64,000 bases of DNA from QGON01 sp963691905 (lineage in GTDB: Bacteria > Pseudomonadota > Gammaproteobacteria > Chromatiales > Chromatiaceae). Below are positions 42,695 through 52,089 of this stretch, one piece after another. The notes under the pieces are model-generated. The model was not told the origin of the DNA. It saw only the letters and a list, made by a program, of their open reading frames with translations, and did not search any database. Position 1 is the first letter of the stretch. The number at the start of each line of letters is the position of its first letter. Both the position numbers and the translations under genes were made by a program. The stretch lies in NCBI GenBank assembly GCA_963691905.1, contig OY829894.1:558001-622000 (forward strand), written 5' to 3'.

Positions 42695-43653
42695 CTATTT
42701 TCTTCATCCAGTTTTTCAAGCAAGAGTTCCAATTCCGAAGGAAGTGGCGCCTTGATTTCAAGATCTCTCTTCTCTCCTGGCCAGCGGAATTTCAATTTAT
42801 GTGCATGCAAAAACAGCCGTTTCAACCCCAGCTTGCGCATTTCCCGATTGGCCGCTTCATCACCATATTTAGTGTCACCCAGCACCGGTGAGCCCAACCA
42901 TGCGCAGTGAACGCGAATCTGATGTGTTCTTCCTGTGATGAGCTCGGCCTCCACAAGCGTGTAACTTCGGAATCGTCTCAGGCGTTGGAAGCGGGTCTGG
43001 GCCGATTTTCCCTCCGGGTCGACCCTGACCAGCCTCTCTCCACCTTGAAGGGTATTTTTCAGGAGGGGGGCATCTGCATTTTTACGACCTTTGCGCCAAC
43101 TGCCCGCAACCAGCACGAGATACCGTTTATCGACTCGCTTACTCCGTATAAGTTCATGCAGTATCCGTAGAGCACTGCGTTTCTTACTGATCAGCAGGCA
43201 GCCTGATGTCGCACGATCCAAACGATGCACCAGCTCCAGATGATGATCTTCGGGCCGTAGCTCACGCAGTGCCTCAATGACACCAAAATTCAGCCCGCTA
43301 CCACCATGAACAGCAATGCCAGAGGGTTTGTTCAGGACCAAAAAGTGGTCATTTTCGAAGATAATGGCGCTTTCCAACTGCGCAAGGAGGTTTTTCGTCG
43401 GCTTGGGTTTTTCTGCGGGGTCGGCCATACGAACAGGAGGAATGCGCACCATATCCCCGCACTTCAAGCGATAAGCTGCCTTCACCCGTCCCTTGTTAAC
43501 CCGCACCTCCCCCCGTCGCAGGATGCGATAGACAAAACTTTTCGGGACGCCCTTGAGTTCCCGCAAAAGAAAATTGTCGATTCTCTGGCCCGCGAAACCC
43601 GCCTCCACAGTGACGAATCTGACTGTTGGAGAATTCTTTTTTGATTCTGACAT
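42691..43653 (-). CDS. rluC: 23S rRNA pseudouridine synthase RluC
   Basis: A 320-residue pseudouridine synthase with an N-terminal S4 RNA-binding domain (GQRIDNFLLRELKGVPKSFVYRILRRGEVRVN) and the catalytic motif HRLDRATSGCLLISK containing the essential Asp. It modifies U955, U2504 and U2580 of 23S rRNA in E. coli. The head-to-head position with rne across a 0.6-kb gap is the normal gammaproteobacterial layout and separates it from RluD. Confidence 0.93.
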   Translation of the reverse strand: MSESKKNSPTVRFVTVEAGFAGQRIDNFLLRELKGVPKSFVYRILRRGEVRVNKGRVKAAYRLKCGDMVRIPPVRMADPAEKPKPTKNLLAQLESAIIFENDHFLVLNKPSGIAVHGGSGLNFGVIEALRELRPEDHHLELVHRLDRATSGCLLISKKRSALRILHELIRSKRVDKRYLVLVAGSWRKGRKNADAPLLKNTLQGGERLVRVDPEGKSAQTRFQRLRRFRSYTLVEAELITGRTHQIRVHCAWLGSPVLGDTKYGDEAANREMRKLGLKRLFLHAHKLKFRWPGEKRDLEIKAPLPSELELLLEKLDEENR

Positions 43654-43681
43654 TTAGCGGCTTTTTTCTATCGTTAAGTCA

Positions 43682-43710
43682 TTGCTAGGCAAGAGAAAGA
43701 TTGCTATATT
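43682..43710 (+). promoter_or_regulatory. Sigma-70 promoter, probably of rne
   Basis: TTGCTA (43682-43687), 17 bases, then TATATT (43705-43710), with TG one base before the -10 element (extended -10). Transcription would begin near 43717 and run about 560 bases to the rne start codon. The divergent rluC start codon is 28 bp away. Confidence 0.6.
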
Positions 43711-44276
43711 GCCAATTGATTTTATTGACGGTGGCCAAGCCTTGTAGCACAGCCATCGTCAGCGCGGTAAGAGATTAGATAGCCTGTGGGGGGATTTTCC
43801 CCTTCAGGAAGATAATTCAGCATATCGCAAGGGCCCCTGCCCCATAATTATTGCCAACATCTCGTCCAACACAGACAGAGAGATTGGCCTCTCAGGCGGC
43901 CCAGGGCTGTGCTGACCGAGCAAACCGGTGCCACATGCGGCCCGTCTTGCTGAACTCTTCTGCGGCACATAAGCGATGCGATCATAAAATTATTGATCCA
44001 GAGCACAGCGTAACGGATCTGGCAAAGCGCCAAATATCCTCCGCTCAAGTGCCTTACAGAAGTTCAGGGAACGGCTGACTGCCAGATGGCGAACTTTAAC
44101 AGCTTTTCAACTGCCCGAGCCAGTTTCGGGAAACGATCGTGGGTAAAACGACTTGCCCTCAACTCGACAGCCAGAAGAAAACGGGCGTTGACTGAACAGA
44201 AAGCAGTCAGACCGTTTTCATTGCGCGGATTTCCGCCTGCTGTGACGAGACTCGAGCAGTTGCATGGATAGAAAAT
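43711..44276 (+). promoter_or_regulatory. Long 5' leader of rne
   Basis: No gene is supported in this 0.57-kb stretch; two short reading frames here lack family features. In E. coli, RNase E cuts its own 361-nt leader and thereby controls its level. Here the leader would be about 560 nt and contains several small inverted segments (for example CCGAGCCAGTTTCGG, with CCGA.. pairing ..TCGG). A similar autoregulatory role is inferred. Confidence 0.5.
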
Positions 44277-47165
44277 ATGAAACGCATGCTAATCAACGCA
44301 ACTCAATCAGAGGAGTTGCGTGTTGCCATCGTCGATGGCCAAAAACTTTTCAATCTGGATATCGAACTTCCCGGCCGGGAACAGAAAAAAGCCAACATCT
44401 ACAAAGGGCGCATTACCCGGGTGGAACCCAGTCTTGAGGCTGCCTTCGTCGAGTACGGCGCAGAACGCCACGGTTTTCTGCCACTGAAAGAGATCTCCCG
44501 GAGCTACTTCTCCGAGTCCGCGCAACAGTCTCCCAAGCGCGTAAATATCCAGGATGCCATCAAGGAAGGCCAGGAAGTTGTTGTCCAGGTCGAGAAAGAA
44601 GAGCGCGGCAACAAGGGCGCTGCGCTGACGACCTTTATCTCTCTGGCGGGACGCTATCTCGTTCTGATGCCCAACAACCCCCGGGCTGGAGGCGTCTCAC
44701 GCCGCATCGAAGGTCAGGATCGGGCGGATCTGCGGGAGGCGATGAGTGCGTTGACCATCCCCGATAATATGGGACTGATCGTTCGTACTGCGGGTATCGG
44801 CAAGAACGCCGAAGAGTTGCAGTGGGATCTGGATTATCTGGATCAGCTCTGGCAGGCCATCGATAATTCCGCGAGCAGCAAATCGGCGCCTTTTCTAATC
44901 TATCAGGAGAGCAATGTCATCATTCGATGCATCCGCGACTATCTGCGGATGGATATTGGCGAAATCGTCATCGACGATGCGGATGTCTACTCCCAGGCCG
45001 AGCGTTTTATCAACCAGGTCATGCCGCAATATGCCAAGAAGCTGCGCCGCTATCAGGACGAGGTGCCTCTTTTCAGCCGCTATCAGATCGAAAGTCAAAT
45101 CGAATCAGCCTTTCAACGTGAGGTGCGACTGCCATCCGGTGGGGCTATTGTAATCGATCCTACGGAGGCGCTGACCTCTATCGACATCAACTCTGCCCGT
45201 GCAACCAAAGGCGCGGACATAGAAGAGACCGCGCGTAACACCAATCTGGAAGCAGCGGATGAGGTTGCCCGCCAGTTGCGACTGCGGGATCTCGGCGGCC
45301 TGTTCGTCATCGATTTTATCGATATGACTCCTGCCCGCAACCAACGGGAAGTGGAAAATCGTCTGAAAGACGCACTCAAAGAGGATCGGGCCAGAGTTCA
45401 GATCGGCCGTATCTCTCGGTTTGGTCTGTTGGAGATGTCCCGGCAGCGACTCCGTCCCTCTCTCGGTGAAGCCAGCGAACAGGTCTGCCCCCGTTGCAAA
45501 GGTCACGGCACCGTCAGGGGGGTCGAGTCCCTTGGTCTCTCTATCCTGCGCATCATCGAAGAGGAGGCAATGAAGGAGAACACTGGACGCATTATCGCCC
45601 AGTTGCCGGTCGACGTGGCCACTTTCCTGCTCAATGAGAAACGCACAGTAATTCACGATATTGAAAACCGCCAAACCATCAGTGTTGTTTTGGTGCCAAA
45701 CACCAGCCTGGAGACGCCGAATTACCGCATTGAACGGGTAAAGAGCAGTGAGTTGCCTGAAGACCAGGATGATGCTGCCAGTTATAAAATGGTGGAGAAG
45801 GAAGCATCCGAGGCGCCTGTCTTTGCCAGGGTGGAGCAGCCCAAAAGTGAGCAGCCCACGGTCAAAGCGATTGCCCCTGCATCTCCTGCTCCTCAACGCG
45901 CCATCCAACCAGAAGCGAAGAGTTCGGAAGAAAAAAGTGAAGAAAACGGCTTTCTCAAGAAGATCTTCACCAGCCTTTTCTCTCATCGTGCAGAGGAAAA
46001 AAAGGAAGAACCTGAAGAACAGAAGAGAGAGGAATCCAAACCACGCCAAAACCAGCGCAACAGACATGATGGACAGGGTTCTCGCAGCCGAGGTGGACGA
46101 AGGCGCTCCGGCGGCAATAACCGTCGCAGTGGAAACAGGCGCGATGCTGAAGAAACGGAAACCGGTCAGAGCCAGGGCCAGAAGAGCCAGCCTCAGCGCG
46201 GGGAACAGAAAAAGCGGCAGGAACAAAAAAAGCCCACCAAGGAAGCGCCGAAACAACAGATCGTCGAAGCAGATAACGTGCAACCCGAAACAGGTAGAGA
46301 TGACGCGCCAAAACCCAAAGGCAGCCGTAGCGGTTCTCGCCGTGGGCGCCGAGGTGGACGCCGTCGTCGCCCAAGCGATGAGCGTGAACAGAGCCAGCAG
46401 GATCCGCAGGGTCAGCAGAAAGAAACAGAAAAAGCCGAACGTTTTTCGATTGATGCGATCCCTGCCCCAACAAGGCCGACCGTAGAGGATGTGAGTTCCA
46501 CTCCCGCCAAAGTCGAGACGCCTACCCCCAAGCGCGCCAAGCCGATGGTTAGCGAGACTACAACCGAAAAAGCAGCTCCGAAGCCTAAGAGTGCGCCGGA
46601 AAAGAAGCCAGAAATGGTAGTGACAAAACCGGTTACTGCTCCACCAAAAACAGAGGAAAAGACACCACAGCCAGAACCAAAACCAAAACCTGCTGCCCCG
46701 GTGGAACCCAAAGCGGCACCGAAAAAGCTGGTTCAGATCACAACCAAAAAAGTCACAAAGACAGAAGAGAAGGTTGCACCCAAGGAAGAGAAAGCACCTA
46801 AGGAGAGGGCCGCTCCAAAACCAAAGGCAGTCAGAAAAAAACGGGCTGCTGCGAAACCAAAAGCCAAGACCTCCACAGCGGAGAAAACTTCGACTGAGGC
46901 TCCTGCCAAATCCCAGGAGGAGAAGCCGAAACCTTCGGCCACAATAGAAAAAGCGGTTGCCATCAAACAGAAAAAACAGTCTGCAGCAGCGAAAGAAGAG
47001 AAAAAACCGGCATCAGAGCCGTCTGAAACTATCGTCAAGGCGGCATCGGCCAAACCTAAACCTGCGACAGAGACGCCTCCTAAGCCGCCGGCCCAGGAAG
47101 AGAAGAAACCCACCGTCGAGGCCTCTCAGAAAGAGAGTGCCCCTGCTGAAAAGTCGGATGATTGA
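44277..47165 (+). CDS. rne: Ribonuclease E
   Basis: A 962-residue endoribonuclease and degradosome scaffold. Starts MKRMLINATQSEELRVAI; S1 domain at about 38-120; metal-binding Asp residues in SIDINSARATKG and FVIDFIDMTPARNQREVENR; Zn-link CPRCKGHG. From about residue 510 the chain is disordered: Glu/Lys, then an Arg-rich RNA-binding stretch (RNRHDGQGSRSRGGRRR), a second Arg-rich part (SGSRRGRRGGRRRR) and a long Pro/Lys/Ala/Glu tail. It binds the inner membrane and initiates mRNA decay and rRNA/tRNA maturation. The tail composition is unlike its neighbours because of low complexity. Confidence 0.97.
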   Translation: MKRMLINATQSEELRVAIVDGQKLFNLDIELPGREQKKANIYKGRITRVEPSLEAAFVEYGAERHGFLPLKEISRSYFSESAQQSPKRVNIQDAIKEGQEVVVQVEKEERGNKGAALTTFISLAGRYLVLMPNNPRAGGVSRRIEGQDRADLREAMSALTIPDNMGLIVRTAGIGKNAEELQWDLDYLDQLWQAIDNSASSKSAPFLIYQESNVIIRCIRDYLRMDIGEIVIDDADVYSQAERFINQVMPQYAKKLRRYQDEVPLFSRYQIESQIESAFQREVRLPSGGAIVIDPTEALTSIDINSARATKGADIEETARNTNLEAADEVARQLRLRDLGGLFVIDFIDMTPARNQREVENRLKDALKEDRARVQIGRISRFGLLEMSRQRLRPSLGEASEQVCPRCKGHGTVRGVESLGLSILRIIEEEAMKENTGRIIAQLPVDVATFLLNEKRTVIHDIENRQTISVVLVPNTSLETPNYRIERVKSSELPEDQDDAASYKMVEKEASEAPVFARVEQPKSEQPTVKAIAPASPAPQRAIQPEAKSSEEKSEENGFLKKIFTSLFSHRAEEKKEEPEEQKREESKPRQNQRNRHDGQGSRSRGGRRRSGGNNRRSGNRRDAEETETGQSQGQKSQPQRGEQKKRQEQKKPTKEAPKQQIVEADNVQPETGRDDAPKPKGSRSGSRRGRRGGRRRRPSDEREQSQQDPQGQQKETEKAERFSIDAIPAPTRPTVEDVSSTPAKVETPTPKRAKPMVSETTTEKAAPKPKSAPEKKPEMVVTKPVTAPPKTEEKTPQPEPKPKPAAPVEPKAAPKKLVQITTKKVTKTEEKVAPKEEKAPKERAAPKPKAVRKKRAAAKPKAKTSTAEKTSTEAPAKSQEEKPKPSATIEKAVAIKQKKQSAAAKEEKKPASEPSETIVKAASAKPKPATETPPKPPAQEEKKPTVEASQKESAPAEKSDD

Positions 47166-47169
47166 ATAA

Positions 47170-47258
47170 AGCCAGGAGGCGTAGGGTGCGCCGTGCGCAC
47201 CATAAATACCGTGATTACGGTTTGTATTGGTGCGCACGGCGCACCCTACCTCCTGGCT
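47170..47258. repeat. Dispersed palindrome, copy 2, after rne
   Basis: The left arm GCCAGGAGGC plus GTAGGGTGCGCCGTGCGCACC faces GGTGCGCACGGCGCACCCTAC plus CTCCTGGCT, with one unpaired base between the two arm parts and a loop of about 29 bases. The inner arms are nearly identical to the copy at 14508-14562. It starts 5 bp after the rne stop and separates rne from the converging phosphatase gene, so it may also terminate transcription from both sides. Confidence 0.85.
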
Positions 47259-47279
47259 GAATCCGCAAGCGGCACCACC

Positions 47280-47795
47280 CTACAAATTCCGTTCTTTGAT
47301 CCTGCTCAGCAGCCCGATGGACGCTGCTTCCACTAGATCAAAGACGTTTTCAAACCCAGCGGGACCACCGTAATAAGGGTCAGGAACTTCACGGACTTCC
47401 AGATGCGGGGCAAAGTCGAGAAAAAGGTGGAGTTTCTCTTCCAGGCCCGGCGGGCAAAGCGTCAACAGGTCCTCATAATTTGACCGATCCATGGCAAGAA
47501 TATAGTCAAACTGCTCAAAATCTTCCGGCACCGCCTGGCGTGCCCGCAGATCACTCAGATCGACATCCCTGTTTAGGGCAGTCGACTGAGCTCTGCGATC
47601 CGGGCTGCCACCGATATGGAAATCGATGGTACCGGCTGAATCCGTGGCGATCAGGTGAGCCAGCCCCTCCTTTTCGACCAGCGCACGAAAAACACCCTGT
47701 GCTGTTGGGGAGCGACAGATATTACCCATGCAGACAAAAAGCACTTTGACTGCCGCTTCGATTTTCGGTTTTCTACCAAACATTTGAAATCTCAT
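47280..47795 (-). CDS. Low-molecular-weight protein tyrosine phosphatase
   Basis: A 171-residue phosphatase with the P-loop VCMGNICRSPTAQG (Cys, CX5R) and the general acid segment VPDPYYGGPAGFENVFDLV. It dephosphorylates tyrosine residues in the cytoplasm; family members often control exopolysaccharide or stress proteins. A shorter start at the second Met (MFGRKPK) is possible. No tyrosine kinase gene lies nearby. Confidence 0.92.
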   Translation of the reverse strand: MRFQMFGRKPKIEAAVKVLFVCMGNICRSPTAQGVFRALVEKEGLAHLIATDSAGTIDFHIGGSPDRRAQSTALNRDVDLSDLRARQAVPEDFEQFDYILAMDRSNYEDLLTLCPPGLEEKLHLFLDFAPHLEVREVPDPYYGGPAGFENVFDLVEAASIGLLSRIKERNL

Positions 47796-47906
47796 AGCGA
47801 TAAAGGTACCTGTATAAATGCTTTTTCAGCGCCAGGACTATCTGGATGGACTCTATGTAGCCAATATTTTATCGGCTATTTCAACGCATGAAAATACCGA
47901 CACTAT

Positions 47907-48587
47907 TCAGTACCGATAAGATGTCGGATCGTCAATAGCCGCATCCTGAAATCCTTTGGCCCGCAGGCGGCATGAGTCGCAAACACCACAGGCCCGGCCC
48001 TCAGGATCTGCCTGATAGCAGGAGATCGTAAGGCTATAGTCCACACTAAGACGGATGCCGGTGGAGATAATCTCCGCTTTGCTCATATCGATCAGTGGTG
48101 TATGAACTCTGAACCGCTCTCCCTCAACCCCTGCTTTGGTGGCAAGATTGGCAAGCTGCTCGAATGAGTGGATAAATTCCGGCCTGCAATCCGGATAGCC
48201 GGAGTAGTCGACCGCATTGACGCCGATAAAAATATCCTGTGCACCCAGCACTTCAGCCCAGCCCAGTGCCAGGGAGAGAAACACTGTATTGCGGGCAGGC
48301 ACATAGGTGACGGGTATACCCTCCTGCGCATGATCCGGCACCGGGATGGCACTGTCAGTGAGCGCTGAGCCTCCAATCGTTTCCAAGCCGATTCGAACCA
48401 TTTTGTGCTCGGCGGCATTCAGTGACTGCGCCACTCGTCTTGCCGCGCTCAACTCCGCCATGTGCCGCTGTCCATACTCCATACTCAATGCATGGCAGGT
48501 ATAGCCCTGCTGCTGAGCGATGGCAAGAACAGTGGCGGAATCGAGTCCGCCTGAAAGTAAAATAACAGCCTTCTTTGCCTTCAGCAT
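47907..48587 (-). CDS. queC: 7-cyano-7-deazaguanine synthase QueC
   Basis: A 226-residue enzyme that makes preQ0 for the tRNA base queuosine. P-loop LLSGGLDSATVLAIA near the N-terminus; zinc cysteines in ISCYQADPEGRACGVCDSCRLRAKGF. The ATG at 48587 (MLKAKKAVILLSGG) overlaps the queE stop by 7 bp; the in-frame ATG at 48605 lies further inside queE. QueC and QueE work in the same pathway, so coupling makes sense. Confidence 0.95.
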   Translation of the reverse strand: MLKAKKAVILLSGGLDSATVLAIAQQQGYTCHALSMEYGQRHMAELSAARRVAQSLNAAEHKMVRIGLETIGGSALTDSAIPVPDHAQEGIPVTYVPARNTVFLSLALGWAEVLGAQDIFIGVNAVDYSGYPDCRPEFIHSFEQLANLATKAGVEGERFRVHTPLIDMSKAEIISTGIRLSVDYSLTISCYQADPEGRACGVCDSCRLRAKGFQDAAIDDPTSYRY

Positions 48588-49240
48588 CCCGGCTGCTCGC
48601 CCCATAGAATTTTATGCAGTTGCAGCTGGAAGCGGACAGTCAATCTGTCACGCAGAATCCACTCAGCCAGTGCGACTGCGTCCTGCCTGCCGTGTACCGG
48701 CGAGAAGAGCACTTCGCAGCGTTTAGTCAGCGCATACTTTACGACTTGTTGGCAACTCCATCGATAGTCCGCTTCATCACAGATGACAAATTTCATCTGG
48801 TCGTTGGCTGTCAGAAGATCAATATTGGCATAGTTGTTTTTAGCTGCTTCAGCGGAACCTGGCGTCTTGATATCCACTATCCTGGAGACACGCCTGTCCA
48901 CCTGGGAGATATCGAGCGCGCCACTGGTCTCAAGTGATACCTGATATCCGGTATCACAGAGCACTGTCAGTAGTGGCAAAACCCCCTTTTGTGACAACGG
49001 CTCTCCGCCGGTCACACAGACATAACGGGGGTGATAGACTTTGACTTCAGAAAGAATCGCAGGAAGATCCCACCACTCGCCACCTGTGAAGGCATATTCC
49101 GTATCGCAATAGCTGCAGCGAAGCGGACAACCGGTAAGCCGGATAAAGACGGTGGGAAAGCCACTGCTGCGACTTTCGCCCTGCAGAGAGTGGAAGATCT
49201 CAGTAATGCGCAGCCGCGGCGGCGCTGCTGCTGCCATCAA
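48581..49240 (-). CDS. queE: 7-carboxy-7-deazaguanine synthase QueE
   Basis: A 219-residue radical SAM enzyme. The cluster motif is CSYCDTEYAF (CxxxCxxC form is GCPLRCSYC), with EIFHSLQGESRSSGFPTVFIR upstream, and the family pattern CVTGGEPLSQKG. It converts 6-carboxytetrahydropterin to 7-carboxy-7-deazaguanine. The start overlaps the cpoB stop by 4 bp. QueD (needed upstream) is not in the window. Confidence 0.95.
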   Translation of the reverse strand: MMAAAAPPRLRITEIFHSLQGESRSSGFPTVFIRLTGCPLRCSYCDTEYAFTGGEWWDLPAILSEVKVYHPRYVCVTGGEPLSQKGVLPLLTVLCDTGYQVSLETSGALDISQVDRRVSRIVDIKTPGSAEAAKNNYANIDLLTANDQMKFVICDEADYRWSCQQVVKYALTKRCEVLFSPVHGRQDAVALAEWILRDRLTVRFQLQLHKILWGEQPGC

Positions 49241-50073
49241 TGGCCCTCTTTGAACATTCGGTCCAAACGGTTTGCCGCCAGGCGTGCCTCGGTTGTGCCA
49301 GGATACTGCTTCTTCAACCGTTCAAAAAGATCCCGGGCCGTTTTCCATGCACGCTTCTCATAATGAATATAACCACTTTTGAGCATGGCTCCCGAAACCT
49401 TTGCACTGTCGGGATAATATTCAATCACCTTTGTGAATTCGCCCAACGCCGTGTCGAAATCACGACTGACGTAACTTGCCTCACCCAACCAGTACTGGGC
49501 GTTATCCTCGTAGCTGCCACCGGGAAACTTCTTGAGGAATGCACGAAAGACGACAATCGACTCCTTATAACGCCCTTGCTTCAGCAGGTTAAACGCCTTC
49601 TGATAGGCTGCTGACTCTTTTTTCGAGTCGATTGAAACTGTCGGTGTCACTGCCACAGTTGGTGTTACGCCACTTGTTTTTTCAGCCGTCGGCACACTCT
49701 GTTTTGCGGCTGCTGCACCACTGCCCGTCAGGTCGACAACCGGCGCCGGACCACTGGAGACAGCAGTCGAGCGACTCATGCGGGAGAGTCGCTGGTCAAT
49801 ATCAAGATAGAGATCACGCTGGCGGCGACTCATGGCATCCATCGAATGCTTTTGTAACTCCACCTCGCCACGTAATTGTTGTACCTCCTGCTGTAACTGC
49901 TGTAGCTGGAGAATGATATCCGCCAGACTCTGGTTCCGCAGGATCCGTTCCAGCCGCCCAAGCCGCTGTTCCAGATTGGGGGTCCCAGCCGTGACAGGTT
50001 TTTTTTCAGCTGAAACAGCGTGTGCGCTCATCAGCGCCACTGTCATAGCCAGTGCCAAAGAAAGCTTCTTCAT
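49237..50073 (-). CDS. cpoB: Tol-Pal associated protein CpoB (YbgF)
   Basis: A 278-residue periplasmic protein with a signal peptide (MKKLSLALAMTVALMSAHAVSA), an N-terminal coiled coil (ADIILQLQQLQQEVQQLRGEV) and C-terminal tetratricopeptide repeats (AAYQKAFNLLKQGRYKESIVVFRAFLKK). CpoB trimerises and coordinates PBP1B activity with outer-membrane constriction. It lies 1 bp before pal in the same orientation, the standard order. Confidence 0.95.
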   Translation of the reverse strand: MKKLSLALAMTVALMSAHAVSAEKKPVTAGTPNLEQRLGRLERILRNQSLADIILQLQQLQQEVQQLRGEVELQKHSMDAMSRRQRDLYLDIDQRLSRMSRSTAVSSGPAPVVDLTGSGAAAAKQSVPTAEKTSGVTPTVAVTPTVSIDSKKESAAYQKAFNLLKQGRYKESIVVFRAFLKKFPGGSYEDNAQYWLGEASYVSRDFDTALGEFTKVIEYYPDSAKVSGAMLKSGYIHYEKRAWKTARDLFERLKKQYPGTTEARLAANRLDRMFKEGH

Positions 50074-50074
50074 C

Positions 50075-50632
50075 TCAGTAGACCAGTTCCACGCGTCGGT
50101 TCAGCGCCCAGGATTCTTCATTGTTCATCATGGATGCCGGACGCTCTTCGCCATAGCTGATGACGATAACCTGGTTGTCGGCAACACCCTCGGCCATCAG
50201 CAGACTGCGCACCGCATTGGCACGGTGTTCCCCCAGACCCAGATTGTATTCGCGGGTACCGCGTTCATCTGCATGGCCTTCCAGCCTGACACTGACATGA
50301 GGATTGCTTGCAAGATACTCGGCGTGGGCACGAATTATCTCCCGGTTATCCATGCCGATGCTGCTCTGGTCAAAATCGAAGTAGAGAATACGGGTTGCCA
50401 GAAGACTATAGGGGTCGTCCAGTGGATCACCGCTCCAGGAACCTGCCTCGCTGGCGGCACTGATGGTGGCTCCAGCTCCCTCCGTTCCTTCATAAGTACC
50501 GGATGAGCCGGTAGACTGCTCGGTGACTTCGGCTCCCTCCTGCTCGCCCTCTTTTGTAGGGGAGGAAGAGCAACCTGCGAAGATTAACAGACAGAGGGAT
50601 ATGGGCACCCAGCGGGTCAAGATTGTAAACAT
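50075..50632 (-). CDS. pal: Peptidoglycan-associated lipoprotein Pal
   Basis: A 185-residue outer-membrane lipoprotein with lipobox FAGC (Cys20), a Ser/Glu/Gly-rich linker and an OmpA-like C-terminal domain that binds peptidoglycan (IRAHAEYLASNPHVSVRLEGHADERGTREYNLGLGEHRANAV). It pulls the outer membrane in at the division site together with TolB and the TolQRA motor. Gap to tolB is 56 bp. Confidence 0.96.
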   Translation of the reverse strand: MFTILTRWVPISLCLLIFAGCSSSPTKEGEQEGAEVTEQSTGSSGTYEGTEGAGATISAASEAGSWSGDPLDDPYSLLATRILYFDFDQSSIGMDNREIIRAHAEYLASNPHVSVRLEGHADERGTREYNLGLGEHRANAVRSLLMAEGVADNQVIVISYGEERPASMMNNEESWALNRRVELVY

Positions 50633-50688
50633 TTTGTTTCTCCTCGATTTCCGGCTTGGAAATAAAAATCAAAAGCCAGGCAAATAAT

Positions 50689-51987
50689 TCATTTTTTTTG
50701 CAGGGGGGACCAGACCGGCTCTCGCACATCACCCTCGTGCAGCGCAAGTTTCTGCCGCACACGTCCGTCGACGGAGACCGCAGCAAGCACACTCCGCCGC
50801 CCCGCTTTGGTGGCGTAAATTATCATGCTGCCGTTCGGTGCGAAACTGGGAGATTCATCAAGATCGCCCCGGCTCAGCACCTGCATGACGCCAGATGCCA
50901 AATCAAGCACCGCAATACGATAGCGTCCATCTTCACGGGTTACCAACGTCAGCAATTTACCGTCAGGAGAGTAGGAGGCTCTGGCATTATAGGCATTCTG
51001 AAATGTGACCCGTTCCGCCTTGCCGCCAAAGGAGGGAACCCGATAGATCTGCGGTTTACCACCGCGGTCTGAAGTAAAGACCAGATGACGACCGTCCGGT
51101 GACCAGGAAGGTTCGGTATCAATGGCATAGTGGCGGGTGATCGGACGCAGTTTACGTGTCGTCATATCAAATACGAAGATGTCCGGATTACCGTCCTTCG
51201 AAAGTGTCATGGCCAATTTACGTCCATCAGGTGACCAGGCGGGAGCGCTGTTGATACCCTTGAAGGCGGTAACCTTTTGACGGCGTCCCGTGTAAACCTC
51301 CTGAATATAGATTCCCCAACTCCCTTTTTCGGAGGAGGCATAAGCGATTTTGCGGCCATCGGGTGACCAGGCAGGTGACATCAGCGGCACATCAGAGCTG
51401 ACGATGGTCTCGGGACTGTAACCATCCGCGTCGGCAATCCGCAGGTCTACCTGGGTGTTCCCCCCTTCAGTCTTAGAGGTGATGTAAGCAACCCGAGTGG
51501 CGAACGCACCAGGAATACCGATCAGCTGTTCATAGATAAGATCGGCAATATGGTGGGCGGTGGTGCGCAAGTTTCCCGCAGTGGTCGGGATGCTGTAACC
51601 AGTCAGCTGTTCGCCCCGAAAGACATCGAAGAGCTGAAAGCGGATAATGAAGCCTTTATTGCCGTTGGGCTGAATCTGTCCAACGACCAGGTTCTCCACG
51701 CCCAGTACCCGCCAATCCTTGAACTCTACCTCATCGCCACTTGCAGGCTTGGCGAGCATGTCGTTCCGTGGGAGCGTCTTGAAGCGGCCACTGCGATGCA
51801 GATCCGCCTGGATAATCGCCGAAACGTCCTCCTTGGGCGTGGTTTGCGTTTTGCCTTGCCAGTGAAAAGGCACGACAGCGATGGGAAGCGCACCCTCCAC
51901 CCCTTCGGTGATCTCAATGGTCAATTCGGCATTTGCAGCCGGTTGCCAGGAGAGGGCTAGAAAAAGAATCAACAACAGATATTTCAT
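50689..51987 (-). CDS. tolB: Tol-Pal system beta-propeller protein TolB
   Basis: A 432-residue periplasmic protein. The ATG at 51987 (MKYLLLILFLALSWQPAANA) gives a proper signal peptide; a start at 52062 would add 25 odd residues before it. An N-terminal domain is followed by a beta-propeller of WSPDGRKIA-type repeats (five or six seen). It shuttles between Pal and TolA. The order tolQ-tolR-tolA-tolB-pal is standard. Confidence 0.96.
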   Translation of the reverse strand: MKYLLLILFLALSWQPAANAELTIEITEGVEGALPIAVVPFHWQGKTQTTPKEDVSAIIQADLHRSGRFKTLPRNDMLAKPASGDEVEFKDWRVLGVENLVVGQIQPNGNKGFIIRFQLFDVFRGEQLTGYSIPTTAGNLRTTAHHIADLIYEQLIGIPGAFATRVAYITSKTEGGNTQVDLRIADADGYSPETIVSSDVPLMSPAWSPDGRKIAYASSEKGSWGIYIQEVYTGRRQKVTAFKGINSAPAWSPDGRKLAMTLSKDGNPDIFVFDMTTRKLRPITRHYAIDTEPSWSPDGRHLVFTSDRGGKPQIYRVPSFGGKAERVTFQNAYNARASYSPDGKLLTLVTREDGRYRIAVLDLASGVMQVLSRGDLDESPSFAPNGSMIIYATKAGRRSVLAAVSVDGRVRQKLALHEGDVREPVWSPLQKK

Positions 51988-52089
51988 ATAACCATCAACG
52001 ATAAAATCTAAATGAACAGTGGTTGGTTGCGCAGAGTATGCCAACTCTCCAGACAACCGCAAAGAATTTCCATCTCATAACAGGCTGAT

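Noticed and set aside
43851..44271. Two short open frames in the rne leader
   Set aside because: No ribosome binding site, no family motif, and the region corresponds to the known untranslated leader of rne.
45105..46283. A 392-codon open frame opposite rne
   Set aside because: It is a shadow of the low-complexity rne tail; it has no family motif and the rne frame is clearly coding.
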